Position numbers and translations under genes: made by a program. A DNA stretch of 64,000 nt, taken from the NCBI GenBank assembly GCA_029876055.1, contig CM056878.1:3596001-3660000 (forward strand), read 5' to 3'. The notes beneath the pieces were generated by a model that worked only from the letters and a program-made list of their open reading frames with translations, searched no databases and was not told the DNA's origin. Shown here one piece after another: positions 22,125-33,642 of the stretch. This DNA is from Madurella fahalii (lineage: Eukaryota > Ascomycota > Sordariomycetes > Sordariales). The stretch's first letter is position 1; each line of letters opens with the position of its first letter.

Positions 22125-24627
22125 TCATTTCTTCCCTTTGAACCTCTTCCCCCCAGCAGGCCTTTTGGGCTTCGGCTTCTTGATCTTCTTCAGGTTCAAC
22201 ACCGCCCCCTTTCCGTCTCTCTCGGCCCGGCCTTTCTTCCAAGACTTCCCTTCGCTCCGCTCTGCCTTGGAGTCGAGCTTCTTCTTGTCCTTGTTGCTGA
22301 GCTTGCCCGCACCCTTCTTCTTCATCTGCTCCCTGACGCCGTTGAGCTCCGCCCGGCCAGCCTCCTTGGCTGCTTTCTTGTCCTTCTCCGTCTCAAACCA
22401 TGTCCTCTTTGGCCGTGAGTGGATCTCGTCCTCGTGCTTGATCAGATTCTCGCCCTTCTTAACCTGCATCTCGATTTGCGCGAGCTGCTTCTCCTCCTTT
22501 TCCTCTTGCATAATCTCCTCAATCTCATCCTCCATCTCGTCCACCTGCGCCTGCCATTTGTCCGCCTCGGCCGGGTCAATCACTCGGCTGATAATCTTGG
22601 AACCTTGCGACTTCCCAGCCTTGACCGCAGCTTTTACCACTTTGCGATCTGGCTCAGCTGCTAGTGTGATGGCAACACCGCTGCGCCCTGCACGCGCTGT
22701 ACGGCCGACGCGGTGGACGTAGATTTCGAGTGTCTGAGGGGCTTCGTAGTTGATGACCGTGTCGACTCCCTTGATATCCAGACCACGAGAAGCAAGGTCT
22801 GTAGCAAGCAGGTAGTTGACCTTGCCGTCCCGGAAGGCTTCGACACTAGCAATACGCTGGAGATGGTTAGCATTTGATGACATCAAGAGAAAGGAGAGGT
22901 CATACCTGAGCCTGGTTCATGCTTCCGTGGAGCTCTGCGCAGGACAACCCAAGCAGGCCAAATATGATACGAGTCCGGTGCGCAATCTTCTTCTGCCTGA
23001 AGAAGATGATCACCCTCTCAGTGTATAGCGTCTTGCAGATATGCACCAAGTATCCCATGCGCTTCTCCTCGCGCCCAGGCCGCAGCCGCACGAACTCCTG
23101 CGACAGGGTACCGGCAGTCTTCTTTTGCGAGTCGACCATGATCCGAGCAGGTTTGTTGAGACCAACCCGAACAAGTTTGTCGACCGACGACGTCATTGTC
23201 GCCGAGAAGAGCATGGTCTGCCGTGACTTGGGTAGAGTCGTGAGAATCTCGTTCAGTTCATCCGCGAAACCGTCTTCAAGCATCCTATCGGCCTCGTCTA
23301 GCACGAGAATCTCTACCGTCTCGACGGCAAAGCTGGCCGAGTTCCGCATATGGTCTATGAAGCGACCCGGGGTGGCAATCACAACGTCCGGTCGCAGACG
23401 CAGTTCTGCTTCCTGAACCTTGAGACTGAGACCACCCACAGCAAGACAGAACTTGATGTCGGTGTGGCTAGCCAGCTTCGTCGCCACAGCGTGACACTGG
23501 ATCGCCAATTCACGCGTAGGCGTTAGAATCACGACTCTCGTCGTGGGCAGCTTCTTAGGCCGGTACAGCAGACGCTCCAGAATGGGGACCACGAACGCGG
23601 CCGTCTTGCCGGAACCAGTGACAGCACCACCGACAACATCCTTGCCCATCAGGGCAATCGGAATCGTTCTTGCCTGGATGGGCGTCGGTTTCGTGAAGCC
23701 CACCGAGGTAAGACCCCTGAGGATAGGCCGCGACAGCGACATACCCTGGAAAGAGGACAGTTGGTTTTTCTTGCCAGGCTTCTCCGTCTCCTCCGGCGCA
23801 GCGAAGAACTCTTTCCGCTTAGCCTCTTCTTCGGCATCCTCCGACTCTGACTCTGACTCGTCAACATCATCGGGATGTTCAACCGGTGTCGCAACCGAGT
23901 CGTCGTCGTCATCACCATCATCATCATCCCCCTCCCCTACCCCATCGCCACCTCCCTCTTCGTCCTCCTCATCAGTATCCGCCATCTCTTCATCCCTCTC
24001 TCCTCCTTCCTCCTCCACATCTGACCCAACCCCCATCCCAAACCCATCCTCGGCCAACACTCCTTCCTCGTCATCATCCAAATCAATATCAACATCCATC
24101 TCACCATCCCCGGCGTCGTCGACCTCCTCCTCTTCTTTTTTCTTCTCTCCTCCCTTCTCCTTCCTCTGCCTTCTCCGCCTAATAATCTCGTCCAAATCCA
24201 CCCCGACCTTCTCACTGCCACTAGCAACGCCCTTCTTCGCGCCCTCAAACCCCCACCCCTCAAACTCGTCATCAACCATCTTCACGCCGCCCTCAAGGAC
24301 AAACTCAAACTCGGAATCCATGGCGCCATCATCCTCATCATTCCGTCCCCAGACGCCGGCATCTTCTTCCTCCTCCTTCCCCTCTATCTCACTCCCCTCG
24401 ACATCGCCACGGGCAGCGCCCCGTTTCCCCTTCTTCTCCTTCTTCCCCTTCTTATTGGCCGGACCGTCCTTCTTGGCCTTTTTCTTCGGCGGAGCAGCAG
24501 CAGCTGTAGCCGCAGCAGCTTCTGCCGCAAGGACCTCTTCGTCGGGGAGATCGGCTTCGTTGTCGGAGATGGTGTGGATGAAGTCGTCGGCGTCGAAGAA
24601 GGACTTCCGTTTCTGTGGGGGCGCCAT
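22125..24627 (-). CDS. DRS1: DEAD-box ATP-dependent RNA helicase of ribosome assembly
   Basis: Two exons (24627-22906, 22856-22125; intron 49 nt, GTATGA..CCAG) encode 817 residues. Drs1 is a nucleolar helicase needed for 60S subunit maturation. The N-terminal 290 residues are highly acidic with Lys-rich nuclear signals. The helicase core follows in order: Q motif [12 protein letters not shown] near residue 312, Walker A AVTGSGKT near 334, [19 protein letters not shown] near 442, SAT near 474, and in the second lobe [10 protein letters not shown] joined across the intron to [24 protein letters not shown] and [13 protein letters not shown] near 620. The C-terminus is Lys-rich (KGKK end) with a coiled segment [16 protein letters not shown], as in yeast Drs1. 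The start chosen is [12 protein letters not shown], where the conserved N-terminus begins; an in-frame ATG 65 codons upstream gives unlike sequence and is probably 5' leader. Confidence 0.95.
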
Positions 24628-25563
24628 CTTTGCAGGAAACCCCAATTGTTGCTGCGTTTGGTTTGGTCGGCCCCCGACTGGTAAAAATTTCAGGTAGTTG
24701 CCGTAGGTATGGCGGGGCCGGGGGAGGTTGTGTCCTGGCTGCGCAGAGTCGAAAATTTGGGACGGGGATCGGCGCTGGAACTTTTTCTGCCGGGCGGTGT
24801 GGGCGCTAGTTTGGGGGGGCATTTCGGGGGTTTGGTGGCCGAGGTGGAGTGGGCAATAGCTCGGGTTCCGTTGATTTGGTCACACCGTGTTCCAGCCATG
24901 CAGTGAGTGCCGCCCCTGGCGATCTGTTTGGGTCAGGACGTTTTACGGGCAAGAACGGCATGCGGATGCCCTTCCAGCTGGTCTGGACGGCGTCGGAACA
25001 TGAAAAAAATTCAAGAGGGAGCATTCTGAGGTGACCGGCATTGCCAAATGGATACGCTAGGTACTCTGGTCTTTGCTTAACTCAATCGCTCGAACTTCTT
25101 CTCCCCTATAGCTAGCTCAACGTAGCTTACAACTGGGCCCCTCCCCCCTTTTCCTGCAAGAGTCAAAGAGGCAGATATTCTCGAAAATCGAAACCAGAAG
25201 AACTGCACTACAACTATCTGAGCAACATGGGTATCCAAAAGCGAGCTTAGATGCCCCACAAAATCTCTGCCTCCCAGTGACGCTGCGGTCCAATATCCTT
25301 CCCATATATATATATATATATATATAAAAAAGCCAATGGTACGAAACTCCAGGCGCCTTGCCAAATGGTATAATGCTCCGCCTCGTCCCATATTCCATCC
25401 CAGCGCCGTTTCCCACGGCCGGGCTTATTTTTCCTTGTGCGTCGAGTCCATCATCTTTGTGGTGTGCTGTAGATTAGGTAACAAGCGTGTGTTGAAAAGT
25501 ATACCGGCATCCTAAAGTCCGCCGTGCTGACGAGGTACGTGGTCCAGCGACCCATCACCGTCG
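24628..25563. other. DRS1 promoter and 3' region of membrane-protein gene
   Basis: A 936 bp gap between two minus-strand genes. It contains a TA dinucleotide repeat (25304-25326). The 200 bases next to 24627 remain open in the DRS1 frame but lack conservation. No independent gene is evident. Confidence 0.5.
25304..25326. repeat. (TA)11 microsatellite
   Basis: Eleven uninterrupted AT units in AT-rich sequence downstream of the membrane-protein gene. Confidence 0.9.
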
Positions 25564-27538
25564 TCACCTCCTGGTGAGCGGCTCGCCCAGGTCGTACGAC
25601 TCCTCTTCGGTCTTCGCGGCGGCTGCCGTGGCCCGCGCCTTGGCCTTCTCAGCCCGCATCTTCGTGATCTCCACGTCAGAGAGCAGGAATTTCTGCTCGT
25701 CAATCTCGCGATGCCGACCGGACGGACCAGCCTGTAGGTACGGCTTGTATGGATGGTACGGCAGCTGCGGCTCATTCTGCGGCGCTGCGCCCGAAAGTTC
25801 GAACGCGACGATATCCGACATGTAAGGGTAGAAGCCCTCCTTGGTTGGTGGTAACTCGGCCTGGGCTTGGGGTTCTGCCAACTTCCGGACAGCGCCCTTC
25901 TCCATGGCTTCAAAGTCGGCCGTCGAAACGTAGGGCGGCAGCGGGCCCATCGACGAGGGGCCCAGGAGCGGAGAGTCTGCCTCCCACGAGAATTGCCGCT
26001 CGCGAGTGACAGCAGGAGGGGGCCCGGCGGCGTCCATAAACCTGCGGTTGACGATCGCCTCGTCGGGCGGCACTGTCGGCGACACCACCAGCGGGGTAGG
26101 AGTCACCTTGTTAGGACCATACGAAACCACAATGGGGACGGCGGGCTTCTTCGGCGGCGACGGCTTCAGTTCCGGCATGGCCGAGGGCGGAGGAATACTA
26201 TAGCTAGTATAGTCGGAAACTGGCAGCATGGGTACCCCTGTGGCGTCGGGTGATCCCGTTGCTATGCCCGCGTTCAAATCCACGCGTGAAGTAGCGCGGG
26301 GCGTCAGGGTCGGTGTGACGGGGTTGGGGCCGTAAGATACCACGGTAGGCACAGATGGCTGTAGCTTTGATTTGAGCCGGGCAGCCGTGAGTTCGTCCCG
26401 CTCGACACTGCGCTCATACGTCCAGAAGCCTCCATTATGTGATAAGGTGGGTGACTGACCGGGCGAGTGCGAATTTGTGGCCGAGGGGAGAGATCGCACG
26501 TCGTCGTAGCCCATCGAGCCCGGGTAGCCGTCAAAGACGGGCTGTATGGGGCAGAGCGGTTCGTCCGACCGCCCCGATGTGACGGATGAGCCTCCGTTCC
26601 GCTTCTCGGGACCTTTTCGGCCGTGGCGGCGATCATGATCGACGATGGCGCCGGCCAGATCGGCGTCCTGCCTCCGCCGCCGGCGCCTGAAATACAGAAA
26701 GGCAGCCATGGCACCGATGGCGACGCAGGTGAGGGCGATGCCGATGCCCAAGGCGGCTTTGGCGCCGGGGCTAAGGTTGTCTCCCCGTGCCGTGGGTTCC
26801 TGGGAATCCACTGTGTCGGATGTTCGGGCTATCAATGGCGAAGCCGCCGTGTCGAGAGTCAGATGATCCGGAAGAGGGGAAGCCAAATCCGGTGTCGAAG
26901 CGTCGATGATGGGTGAATGCGCACTATCCGGGCGCTGGTTCGGCAGCAGGAGAAAGGGCGCGCTGGCTTCTGCACAGCCACCCGAGGCGAGTTGGAACCA
27001 GCAAGGGTCGTCGGATGAGAAGCTCAGGAGGACTAAGGCGCTCCCGTTGAATGGACTGACATTGTCGGCTCTCAACTCTGCAAGGGTAGGCCAAGTAAAA
27101 AGGTAGGGTCAGTCAGCAACCTGGCAGTCACGGTTTGCGGGAAGCGCGGCACTCGGCAGTCAAGTCACCACGAAGAGGGGGAGAGCGAGAAAAGGCGCGA
27201 AGAGAAAAGCAACTGGCGGGGTGGGTTCGCCTGTGACTTGGCGACCCAGACGAAGGGTGGAGGAGGGGACGGCACTAACTTTGCGTTGCCTGCCCAGACG
27301 CACCACACCAACAGGATAGGGTGGGATTGGTGAAGCCGGAACGGTATGTGACGTTGATGGTGTCGAGGTGAAAGAATCTGACGCTCTTCGTCGGGAAAAG
27401 GAAGTCGGCTCCGCAACTTGGGCTTGCGGCCGCAATTCCGCCGCCGCTCAGCAGATTCGGGAGGACTAGAAGCGCGATCAACGAAGCCTTGCCGTTCCGG
27501 AGCTTCACAGTCGTCCTTTCCGCCCTCGCCATCACCAC
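25564..27538 (-). CDS. Single-pass type I membrane protein, function unknown
   Basis: Two exons (27538-27280, 27077-25564; intron 202 nt, GTTAGT..TTGCAG) give 590 residues. The first exon encodes a hydrophobic signal sequence ending near Ala36 and a Cys-containing luminal start (SPSCGADFLF, LSCWCGASG). The second continues with NGSALVLLSF and CWFQLASGGC, consistent with a small disulfide-bonded extracellular domain. One transmembrane helix lies at about residues 194-216 (AALGIGIALTCVAIGAMAAFLYF), directly followed by RRRRRRQ as a stop-transfer signal. The remaining roughly 370 residues are a disordered cytosolic tail with two copies of VVSYGPNxVTPT near residues 332 and 402. The layout resembles fungal wall-stress or adhesion receptors, but no WSC or other named domain is recognisable, so the role stays open. 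An alternative start two codons downstream is possible. Confidence 0.8.
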
Positions 27539-29624
27539 GGCGGCCGAGCGAGACAGGCGCTATTCGTCTCACGGAGACATCGAGATGCGACCAAAACGAA
27601 ACCACCACAGCAGAGAGGGGGGTGGGGGGAAAAAAAAACCCCGAAATAAAATTAATAAAAATTGAGCAGCTAAAACCACAGTAACAGAGCGACGATGAGG
27701 CGGGCGAGAGACGAAAAAACGCAACTGCCAGGCAGGGTGCGACAGTCAGAAAGGCGGGACGGATTGAGGTGGGTGAATGAACGAGCCACGGGGTCTGGGG
27801 GTTGAAGGGGCAGCAACGGGCTGGAGGGCGATGGGCTGAACGGCAGTGCGCTGGGATTGGATGGCACCCCGAAGCTGGGAGCTTGTCTCTCGATCTTCGG
27901 GGACCCGCAACCTCTGCAGCACCCACCCAGGAAGCCAACCAGGTGTCGTCTGTCAATCCCATCCCCTCTGCCCTACCAGCAATGCTTCCCCCTTGCCGCC
28001 CGCCTGCAGAGGTCCTGATGCTGCTGCTGCGCCGCGGCATCGCTGTAACGCGGACCCCGTGTTTGTTGAGACGGGGCGGGCTCTTTGCTTTCCGCCGGCC
28101 AGCTCTGTCGCTTCTGTCTCGTGGGCCGAATGTGCTGTCAATCGAAAACCAACAAGCAAAGCACCTCTGTGGCCCTGTCCGGCCCGAGTTGTGGTTTGTG
28201 GCGTCCTTGATCCGGCCAACGCCGGAACTGGATGCGGCGCACCCAGCTGCGTCTCAGCCTTGCTTGCTCTCCATGCAAAGGAGCAGAGCATAAACAAACC
28301 TGGCCGGATCGGAGACGGGAGGGATTGAGATTGCGGCGGACGTCCGCTGCAAGTACGGCACTTATGATCCCTTTTGCCCACCTCTCAACCGTTGAAATCT
28401 GGCAACCAACAGGCAGAGTGCCAGACTGCCAGGCTGCCCGACTGCCCATCAAAGCTGTCCTGTATACCCCAATGGAAAATCGGAACGCGGCTTGGAGCCC
28501 AGCTTCGCCCAGTCCCCATCCCATAATTAGAGCGCGACACAGGCCTTCATGAGCGCTAGCATGGGGCGCATAGCGTCAATCCCGGGGTTCTGATTGGCCG
28601 CAATCTCCGCGCAAACCCGCAAGGATTTCAATCCTCCCGTGGGCGTTGCGGAGCTGAGGCAGCTGGGCCTTAATAGCGGGGCGGCGGTCGTCGATTTGGG
28701 CAAGGTTTTCGGTCTGATCTAGGCCCCGTACGAGCGACGATCTCAAATTTGCGTGGCGGGGATCATCGGAATTGCGGCCGTCGGCGCCGCTGGTCCCCGG
28801 AATCCCGCACACTCTCGCCCGGTGCTGTGGATGAACCGAGCATCACTGCGAAATAGGAGGTTTCTGAGTCGGAAGTGACCATCTTGGCTTCATCCATGAT
28901 TCAGCGAAGCGGGCCTAGGCTGAGTGCGGTTGAGGCTGCAGCGGGCCCTGCAGTCGATATAAAATATGACGGCCCGGAGATTGTATTCTTGCGCGGCAAC
29001 CCCGAATCCAGGTCGGGTACATCTCGGACCCAGTATGACTGCATACCTTAGCTAGGACAGACGTAAGTAGGAGATCTGAGTATCAACACTTTAATTACGC
29101 CCAGCCTCGAGGTCATGGCCGTTAAGCCGGATTTGTGTCGTGGGAGTCAGGCAATGATGCCATGACATCATGTCTTTCTGATGACTTCTGACATGTCACA
29201 TATGTGTTAACGAGGTGTCCCAAAGTAGGTGGGTGAGAGGTTTGTTCACGGTGTCTTGGGGGCAATTCTTGAGGCTTGGTGTAACACTTCAGCGTGAGAG
29301 TTGTATCCTCTTCAGGTACCGCACGGCAGGATTTGGGCCGTGAAATTGTGGCTCAGGACTCTGTGTAACTGCCAATTCGGGCCCTCCCCGTTCCGCGAAA
29401 AGCTCTTCCGGTTATCTCGGAAATCAGCTGCTCCCATTAGATCTCCCAACATTTGCAATATTGTCTAGGACAGGCGCCTAACTGCCGTCCGCTCGCATCT
29501 GTCTCTGAAACCTGCTCTCTCCATGCCAGCCGCCGGATACGGCTAACCATCTCCCAACTGGCCGACTCTATACAGGCATCCTAATCAAGTCGGGTTTGAA
29601 AACTGAGGCCCACCAGATTGGACG
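27539..29624. other. 2.1 kb intergenic region
   Basis: Next to 27539 lies a leader for the membrane-protein gene with purine/pyrimidine-skewed sequence (27600-27660). The rest has overlapping low-quality frames only. A TATAAAAT sequence at 28957-28964 and the palindromic TGACATCATGTC-like stretch around 29161-29172 are visible, but no credible gene follows either. Confidence 0.5.
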
Positions 29625-30542
29625 TCAAGGCCCCGAGTTGTAGCTCCAGACTTCTAGATTTCTGGCCTGGTACAGCGTGTCTGTTTCGGCGAAGAATCGT
29701 TAGCTATCTCACCGAGTCACACCACTTCACACCAGACCCTTTATCCACTCCCAAACTCACCCTCATTAGGCCCCGGCGATCCCGAAGAGCCCTCCATTTG
29801 GAGATTGATGATCCTGCCGCGCTCATCAGCTTCGACAAGTCATGAAGCGGTTTACGCCGATAGCAATAAGTTGAACAACTCACAAATACATCGGTTGTCC
29901 CACAAACCCCCTCCCGTACTGCGTCTCGATGAGCTGCCCATCCATCCAGAACTTGACGCTCACATCCCGGCCGTTGTGATCGCGCACCTCGCACAGGATG
30001 CTATGGAACTCGCCGGGGTTCGGATACGGCACGTCCCTCGCCCGGACCTGCGACGACGTGTTGAACGTGTTGAACGAGATCTTGCCCGACCCTTTCCACT
30101 CGGCCATGTCGATCTCGGGCGGCCACCCCTGCACCCCCGTCAGCCAGAAGGCCGGCCAGGTGCCCCGCCCCGTGGTGGCGCGGAACTCGCCGGAGAAGTC
30201 GTACCCCCCGCCGCGCGAGACGTTGAAGTGCTCCTTTGCGTGGACTGCGCCCGACAGGTAGCGGATGGGGATCTGCTTGCCCCCGTGCGACGCCGGCCTC
30301 TCGCCGTTGACGCGCCGCGCGGTGAGCGTGAGCGTTCCCGACGAGAGGCGCACTTGGTTCGGGGACATGCGGGCCGCGCCGTTGTGGTCGGTGCCCCAGG
30401 GGTAGTTGTAGCTCCAGTCTGTGTCAAAGTCGGATTGGGAGTTGAAACTTGTGTTGGGGATCATAATGTGTTTGGCGGTAATGGGGAGGGGGAGAGAGAC
30501 TGTTAGCAGCAGGGCTACTAGATGACCAGAGAGAGGCTTCAT
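29625..30542 (-). CDS. Secreted glycoside hydrolase family 16 protein
   Basis: Three exons (30542-29884, 29813-29761, 29680-29625; introns 70 and 80 nt) give 255 residues. The family comprises endo-beta-1,3(4)-glucanases and transglycosylases acting on wall or plant glucans. A cleavable signal peptide covers about residues 1-23. The catalytic motif ExDxxE is intact as EIDMAE at residues 143-148 (nucleophile Glu143, acid/base Glu148), preceded by GTWPAFWLTG. The last two small exons were found by splicing and restore family-typical sequence: YLIINLQMEGSSGSPGP, then DTLYQARNLEVWSY before the stop. Without them the protein would end early. Its short length and single domain suggest a compact secreted enzyme without a GPI anchor or carbohydrate-binding module. 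A TATA box lies about 90 bp upstream. It diverges from the flavin reductase-like gene across 1.4 kb. Confidence 0.92.
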
Positions 30543-31916
30543 TATGGGTGAGCTACTCGCGGTGAATATTCAACTGGATCATGACGGAAACCGGGCGAGC
30601 TACCTAGTAACCTGTGAGCCCGGCGTCTTATATAGGAGAAGGTAGCATACTATAACGCACCCCACAGATTTGGGACTAATAGCGATATAGTTTATCTATG
30701 GGTGACCGGGAAGAATGCAACCGCTGTAGCGGTCCCGGCTGTTATGAAGAGGGGATCGACAGGGTACTTGATTAATATATCCGAGGAAGATGCCTCATGA
30801 TTCATGGAGAATCAATGTTATACCCGGAACCATTACTTCCGCTCTAAGCCCCAGAGAGATTAGAGCTAGGAGATTAAAAGGCTTCATAGTTCAATTTCAA
30901 GTGATAGAATTCTGCTACCGAGTTTAGTTCTAGTATAATTCTCAGATGCCACACCCGCATTCGCTCGGCGGCCTCGTTTTTTTCTACTTCTCAAAAGAAG
31001 TTGTTCGTTTCCCATGAAACCCACTTCGCTCGGTGGTGGCAAGCAGGAGGTGTTGAGTTGCAGTGCTGAATGGTACAGACCTATACCAAGCCGTTGGGGC
31101 TACGAAATCGAGGGCGGGGTGAGGGTTCGGGATACAGATTTGTCAAAAACTCCCCAAAGCGAACTAAATCAACCTCGTTGGCATAATGGTGGGTGGCTGT
31201 GACTGCCAAACTGTGACGCATCTGATGTCCTCGGTCAGACTTTGACCTTCGTGGATAGATCTCTTCAAGGCCTTGCTTTGACTCTACTAGGCGCTCAGGT
31301 CCTCCCTTACCTTCCCTCTGTTTTTACAATTCCTATCGAGGAGGAATGCTACGTTGCACAATTCACATGAGGGATTGGGGTCGTATGTATTATCCCCGAG
31401 ACCGAACTCGAGACAAAAACTGAGACGCTCCTGAATCAAACTTCTCTGCCGATTTCTAACCTGCTCTCTACCGCCAAGACCACGGCAGGCGGTACACAGT
31501 TAACCCGACATCTTCCCGGGGAGTGCGAGCCCTGTACGACCGGCAATAGCCTGCATCGTTAACGGCAATGTGGCAACCATTCGGTGTTGTGGACGGGAAA
31601 GGTGTTGCGGCTACACCCAGACGAAGCAAATCCACTCCGGGACATGCAATTGAAAATGATCGGCAATGGGCGGATCCCATCGCGTTTCCGTTCCCCCATC
31701 CCGCCGTTTTCAAATCCCGGTTCCCTATCCCGCACACACGCCCGGCATTTGTTCCGCAATCCCGTTATCCGACGACAAGCGCAACCGCCCCTCCCCGGCC
31801 ATTGCCGGCCCCTTGTATCACCAATATTTACCTCTGGACTTATACATCCTCCATACCAACTCCGTAGAGCCTCAAAAGCAACCAGACAGACCAGCAGCCA
31901 ACCTCAAACCGTCAAG
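30543..31916. promoter_or_regulatory. Divergent upstream region of GH16 and flavin reductase genes
   Basis: This 1.4 kb stretch separates two divergent starts. It is relatively AT-rich between about 30600 and 31010, while the part next to 31917 is C-rich and ends in GTCAAGATGG, a good start context. No gene is visible between them. Confidence 0.5.
30628..30634 (-). promoter_or_regulatory. TATA box of the GH16 gene
   Basis: TATATAA on the minus strand, 86-92 bases before the start codon, in a stretch otherwise poor in TATA-like sequence. The spacing is normal for an inducible fungal promoter with a short leader. Confidence 0.6.
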
Positions 31917-32869
31917 ATGGCCGCCGAGAAGACCGCCAATTGGGAGAAGCAAATCCAGCGAAACCCTCACCCAGACTTTAAACAAGTCGAAACCTCACGC
32001 CCCCCCTACGACGCCAGCAAAAGCTTCCAATACATCCAGACCCCGTCCCCCAACTGGACGTTCGGCTCGGGCGCCAACTCACAAGCCGGCTCGGAGAAGA
32101 AGCACATCCCCATCGACCCGTACGCCGCGGGCCGGCCGCAGTCCTTCAACTACAAGCTCCTCATCTCGGCCATCGTGCCGCGGCCCATCGCGCTGCTGTC
32201 GACGCGCTCGGCCGACGGCCGCCTCACCAACCTGGCGCCCTTCAGCTACTTCAACGTCATCTGCCACGACCCGCCGCTCTTCACCATCGGCTTCGCCTCG
32301 GCCCTCGAGGCGTCGCGCGCCAAGGACTCGCTGCGCCACCTCCACGACACGCGCGAGTGCGTCATCAACATGATCGCCGACGGCTTCGTCGAGGCCGCCA
32401 ACAGCACCTCCATCAACTGCCCCTCCGACGTGAGCGAGTGGGACGTGAGCGGGCTGACGCCCGCCTACGACTGCGAGACGGTGCGCCCCGCGCGGGTGAG
32501 GGAGGCCGTCTTCGCCATCGAGGGGAAGCTGGAGAGCGTGAGGGAGTTCGAGAGCCGCGTGGAGAAGGGCAAGGTGACGGCCACGCTGGCGGTCGTTGAG
32601 GGCACGAGGTTCTGGGCCCGCGAGGACGCCGTGAACGGAGAGCGGAGTCTGATTGATCCCAAGGCGAGTCATCCACGACTTTTACTTGGGGTTGGAAGGG
32701 GTAATGCTGACTTTTATGTGTGATTTAGGTACTACGGCCGATAGGGAGGGTCGGGGGGATCACGTATAGTAGGTTGACAGAAGGGATTGAGCTGCCCAGG
32801 CCCGACTTTGCGAGGGATCTTGGGGTTGAGGGTGCGAAGAAGCTAGAGAGCAAGCACCCAGCCAACTGA
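31917..32869 (+). CDS. Flavin reductase-like (FMN-binding split barrel) protein
   Basis: Two exons (31917-32663, 32729-32869) encode 295 residues. The protein belongs to the flavoprotein oxygenase/flavin reductase-like fold that binds FMN and reduces or transfers flavin with NAD(P)H; the substrate is unknown. The barrel starts around residue 75 with NYKLLISAIVPRPIALLSTRSADGR split over the usual first strands, then LTNLAPFSYFNVICHDPPLF, and TRECVINMIAD. The second exon adds RPIGRVGGITYSRL, the conserved closing strand of the family, so it is certainly part of the gene. The 65 nt intron begins with GCGAGT rather than GT and ends in TTTAG, a GC-AG intron; no GT donor here keeps frame. The start at 31917 follows AAG and is the first ATG in this frame that precedes the conserved region closely. 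Confidence 0.9.
32664..32728 (+). other. GC-AG spliceosomal intron
   Basis: The donor is AAG followed by GCGAGT, matching the U1-favoured consensus except for C at +2. The branch-like GCTGAC is at 32706-32711 and the acceptor is TTTAG. Removing it joins LIDPK to VLRPIGRVGG in frame. Confidence 0.75.
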
Positions 32870-33642
32870 ACTAAGTTCGTGGTGCTGTGTTGTAACTCGG
32901 TAATTTATCCATGTGGATCCGGTGACTATAGACATTAGAAGAAGCGGAACAGGCACGGGGATAGACAAAGATAGCAATGGCTGACAATCTCATAGTCTGC
33001 TTCAAGCCTGCAGCATGATGACTCGCAGAATGAACAACGCCACCAGCTCAAGGCTAATCAAAACCGTCACTCATGCTCATTGATATCGTACATAACAATT
33101 ATGCTCCCTGATGTCCCCGCCCCAACACCCTGCTCAGAACCAGCTATCCGCGTACAGACATAGAGAACCACAACTAGGCAAAGTCTCTCCGCTCGTTGAG
33201 ATGAACGCGCGCGCCGCGGAAGAAGGGCCCGGGAAAAAGGAACTCCTTAACTAACCCAATAACCAAGCAAAGCCCAAGCCAGAAAAGAAACCATCCAGAC
33301 CTTCTATCACTAGCACCAGCCATCAATCATAGCACCGCAATCCATCGCCATGCGCAGTACAATACCGTACCGCACCACACCATAAATTTCCCACCTGCCG
33401 ACCGTACAACGCCAAACACCACCCCTCCCCTGACCAAACATCACTAGCTACAACAACAACACTATGCTAACCACGGTAGTAAAGATGTACACACAGGGGC
33501 AGAGAGAGGGTGGTTGACGGGGAGGGAGAGAGATGAGAAGAACAAGAGCGGAAAAGAAGAAAAAGAAAGAAAGAAAAGAAAAGAAAAAATACGGAAGACG
33601 GGGAAAAACAAAAAAAAAAACAAAAAAAAAATGAATAAAGGC
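32870..33642. other. Convergent 3' region
   Basis: Between the ends of the flavin reductase-like gene and PDE1. It has A/G-rich simple sequence at 33530-33640, including two long A runs, and A/C-rich text before that. No gene is visible. Confidence 0.55.

Noticed and set aside
24628..24822. 65 extra N-terminal residues for DRS1
   Set aside because: The extension has no resemblance to helicase N-termini; [11 protein letters not shown] at 24627 is the more natural start.
31584..31916. Longer N-terminus for the flavin reductase-like protein
   Set aside because: The upstream in-frame part is compositionally unlike the conserved protein, while ATG 31917 has a good context and lies close to the conserved region.
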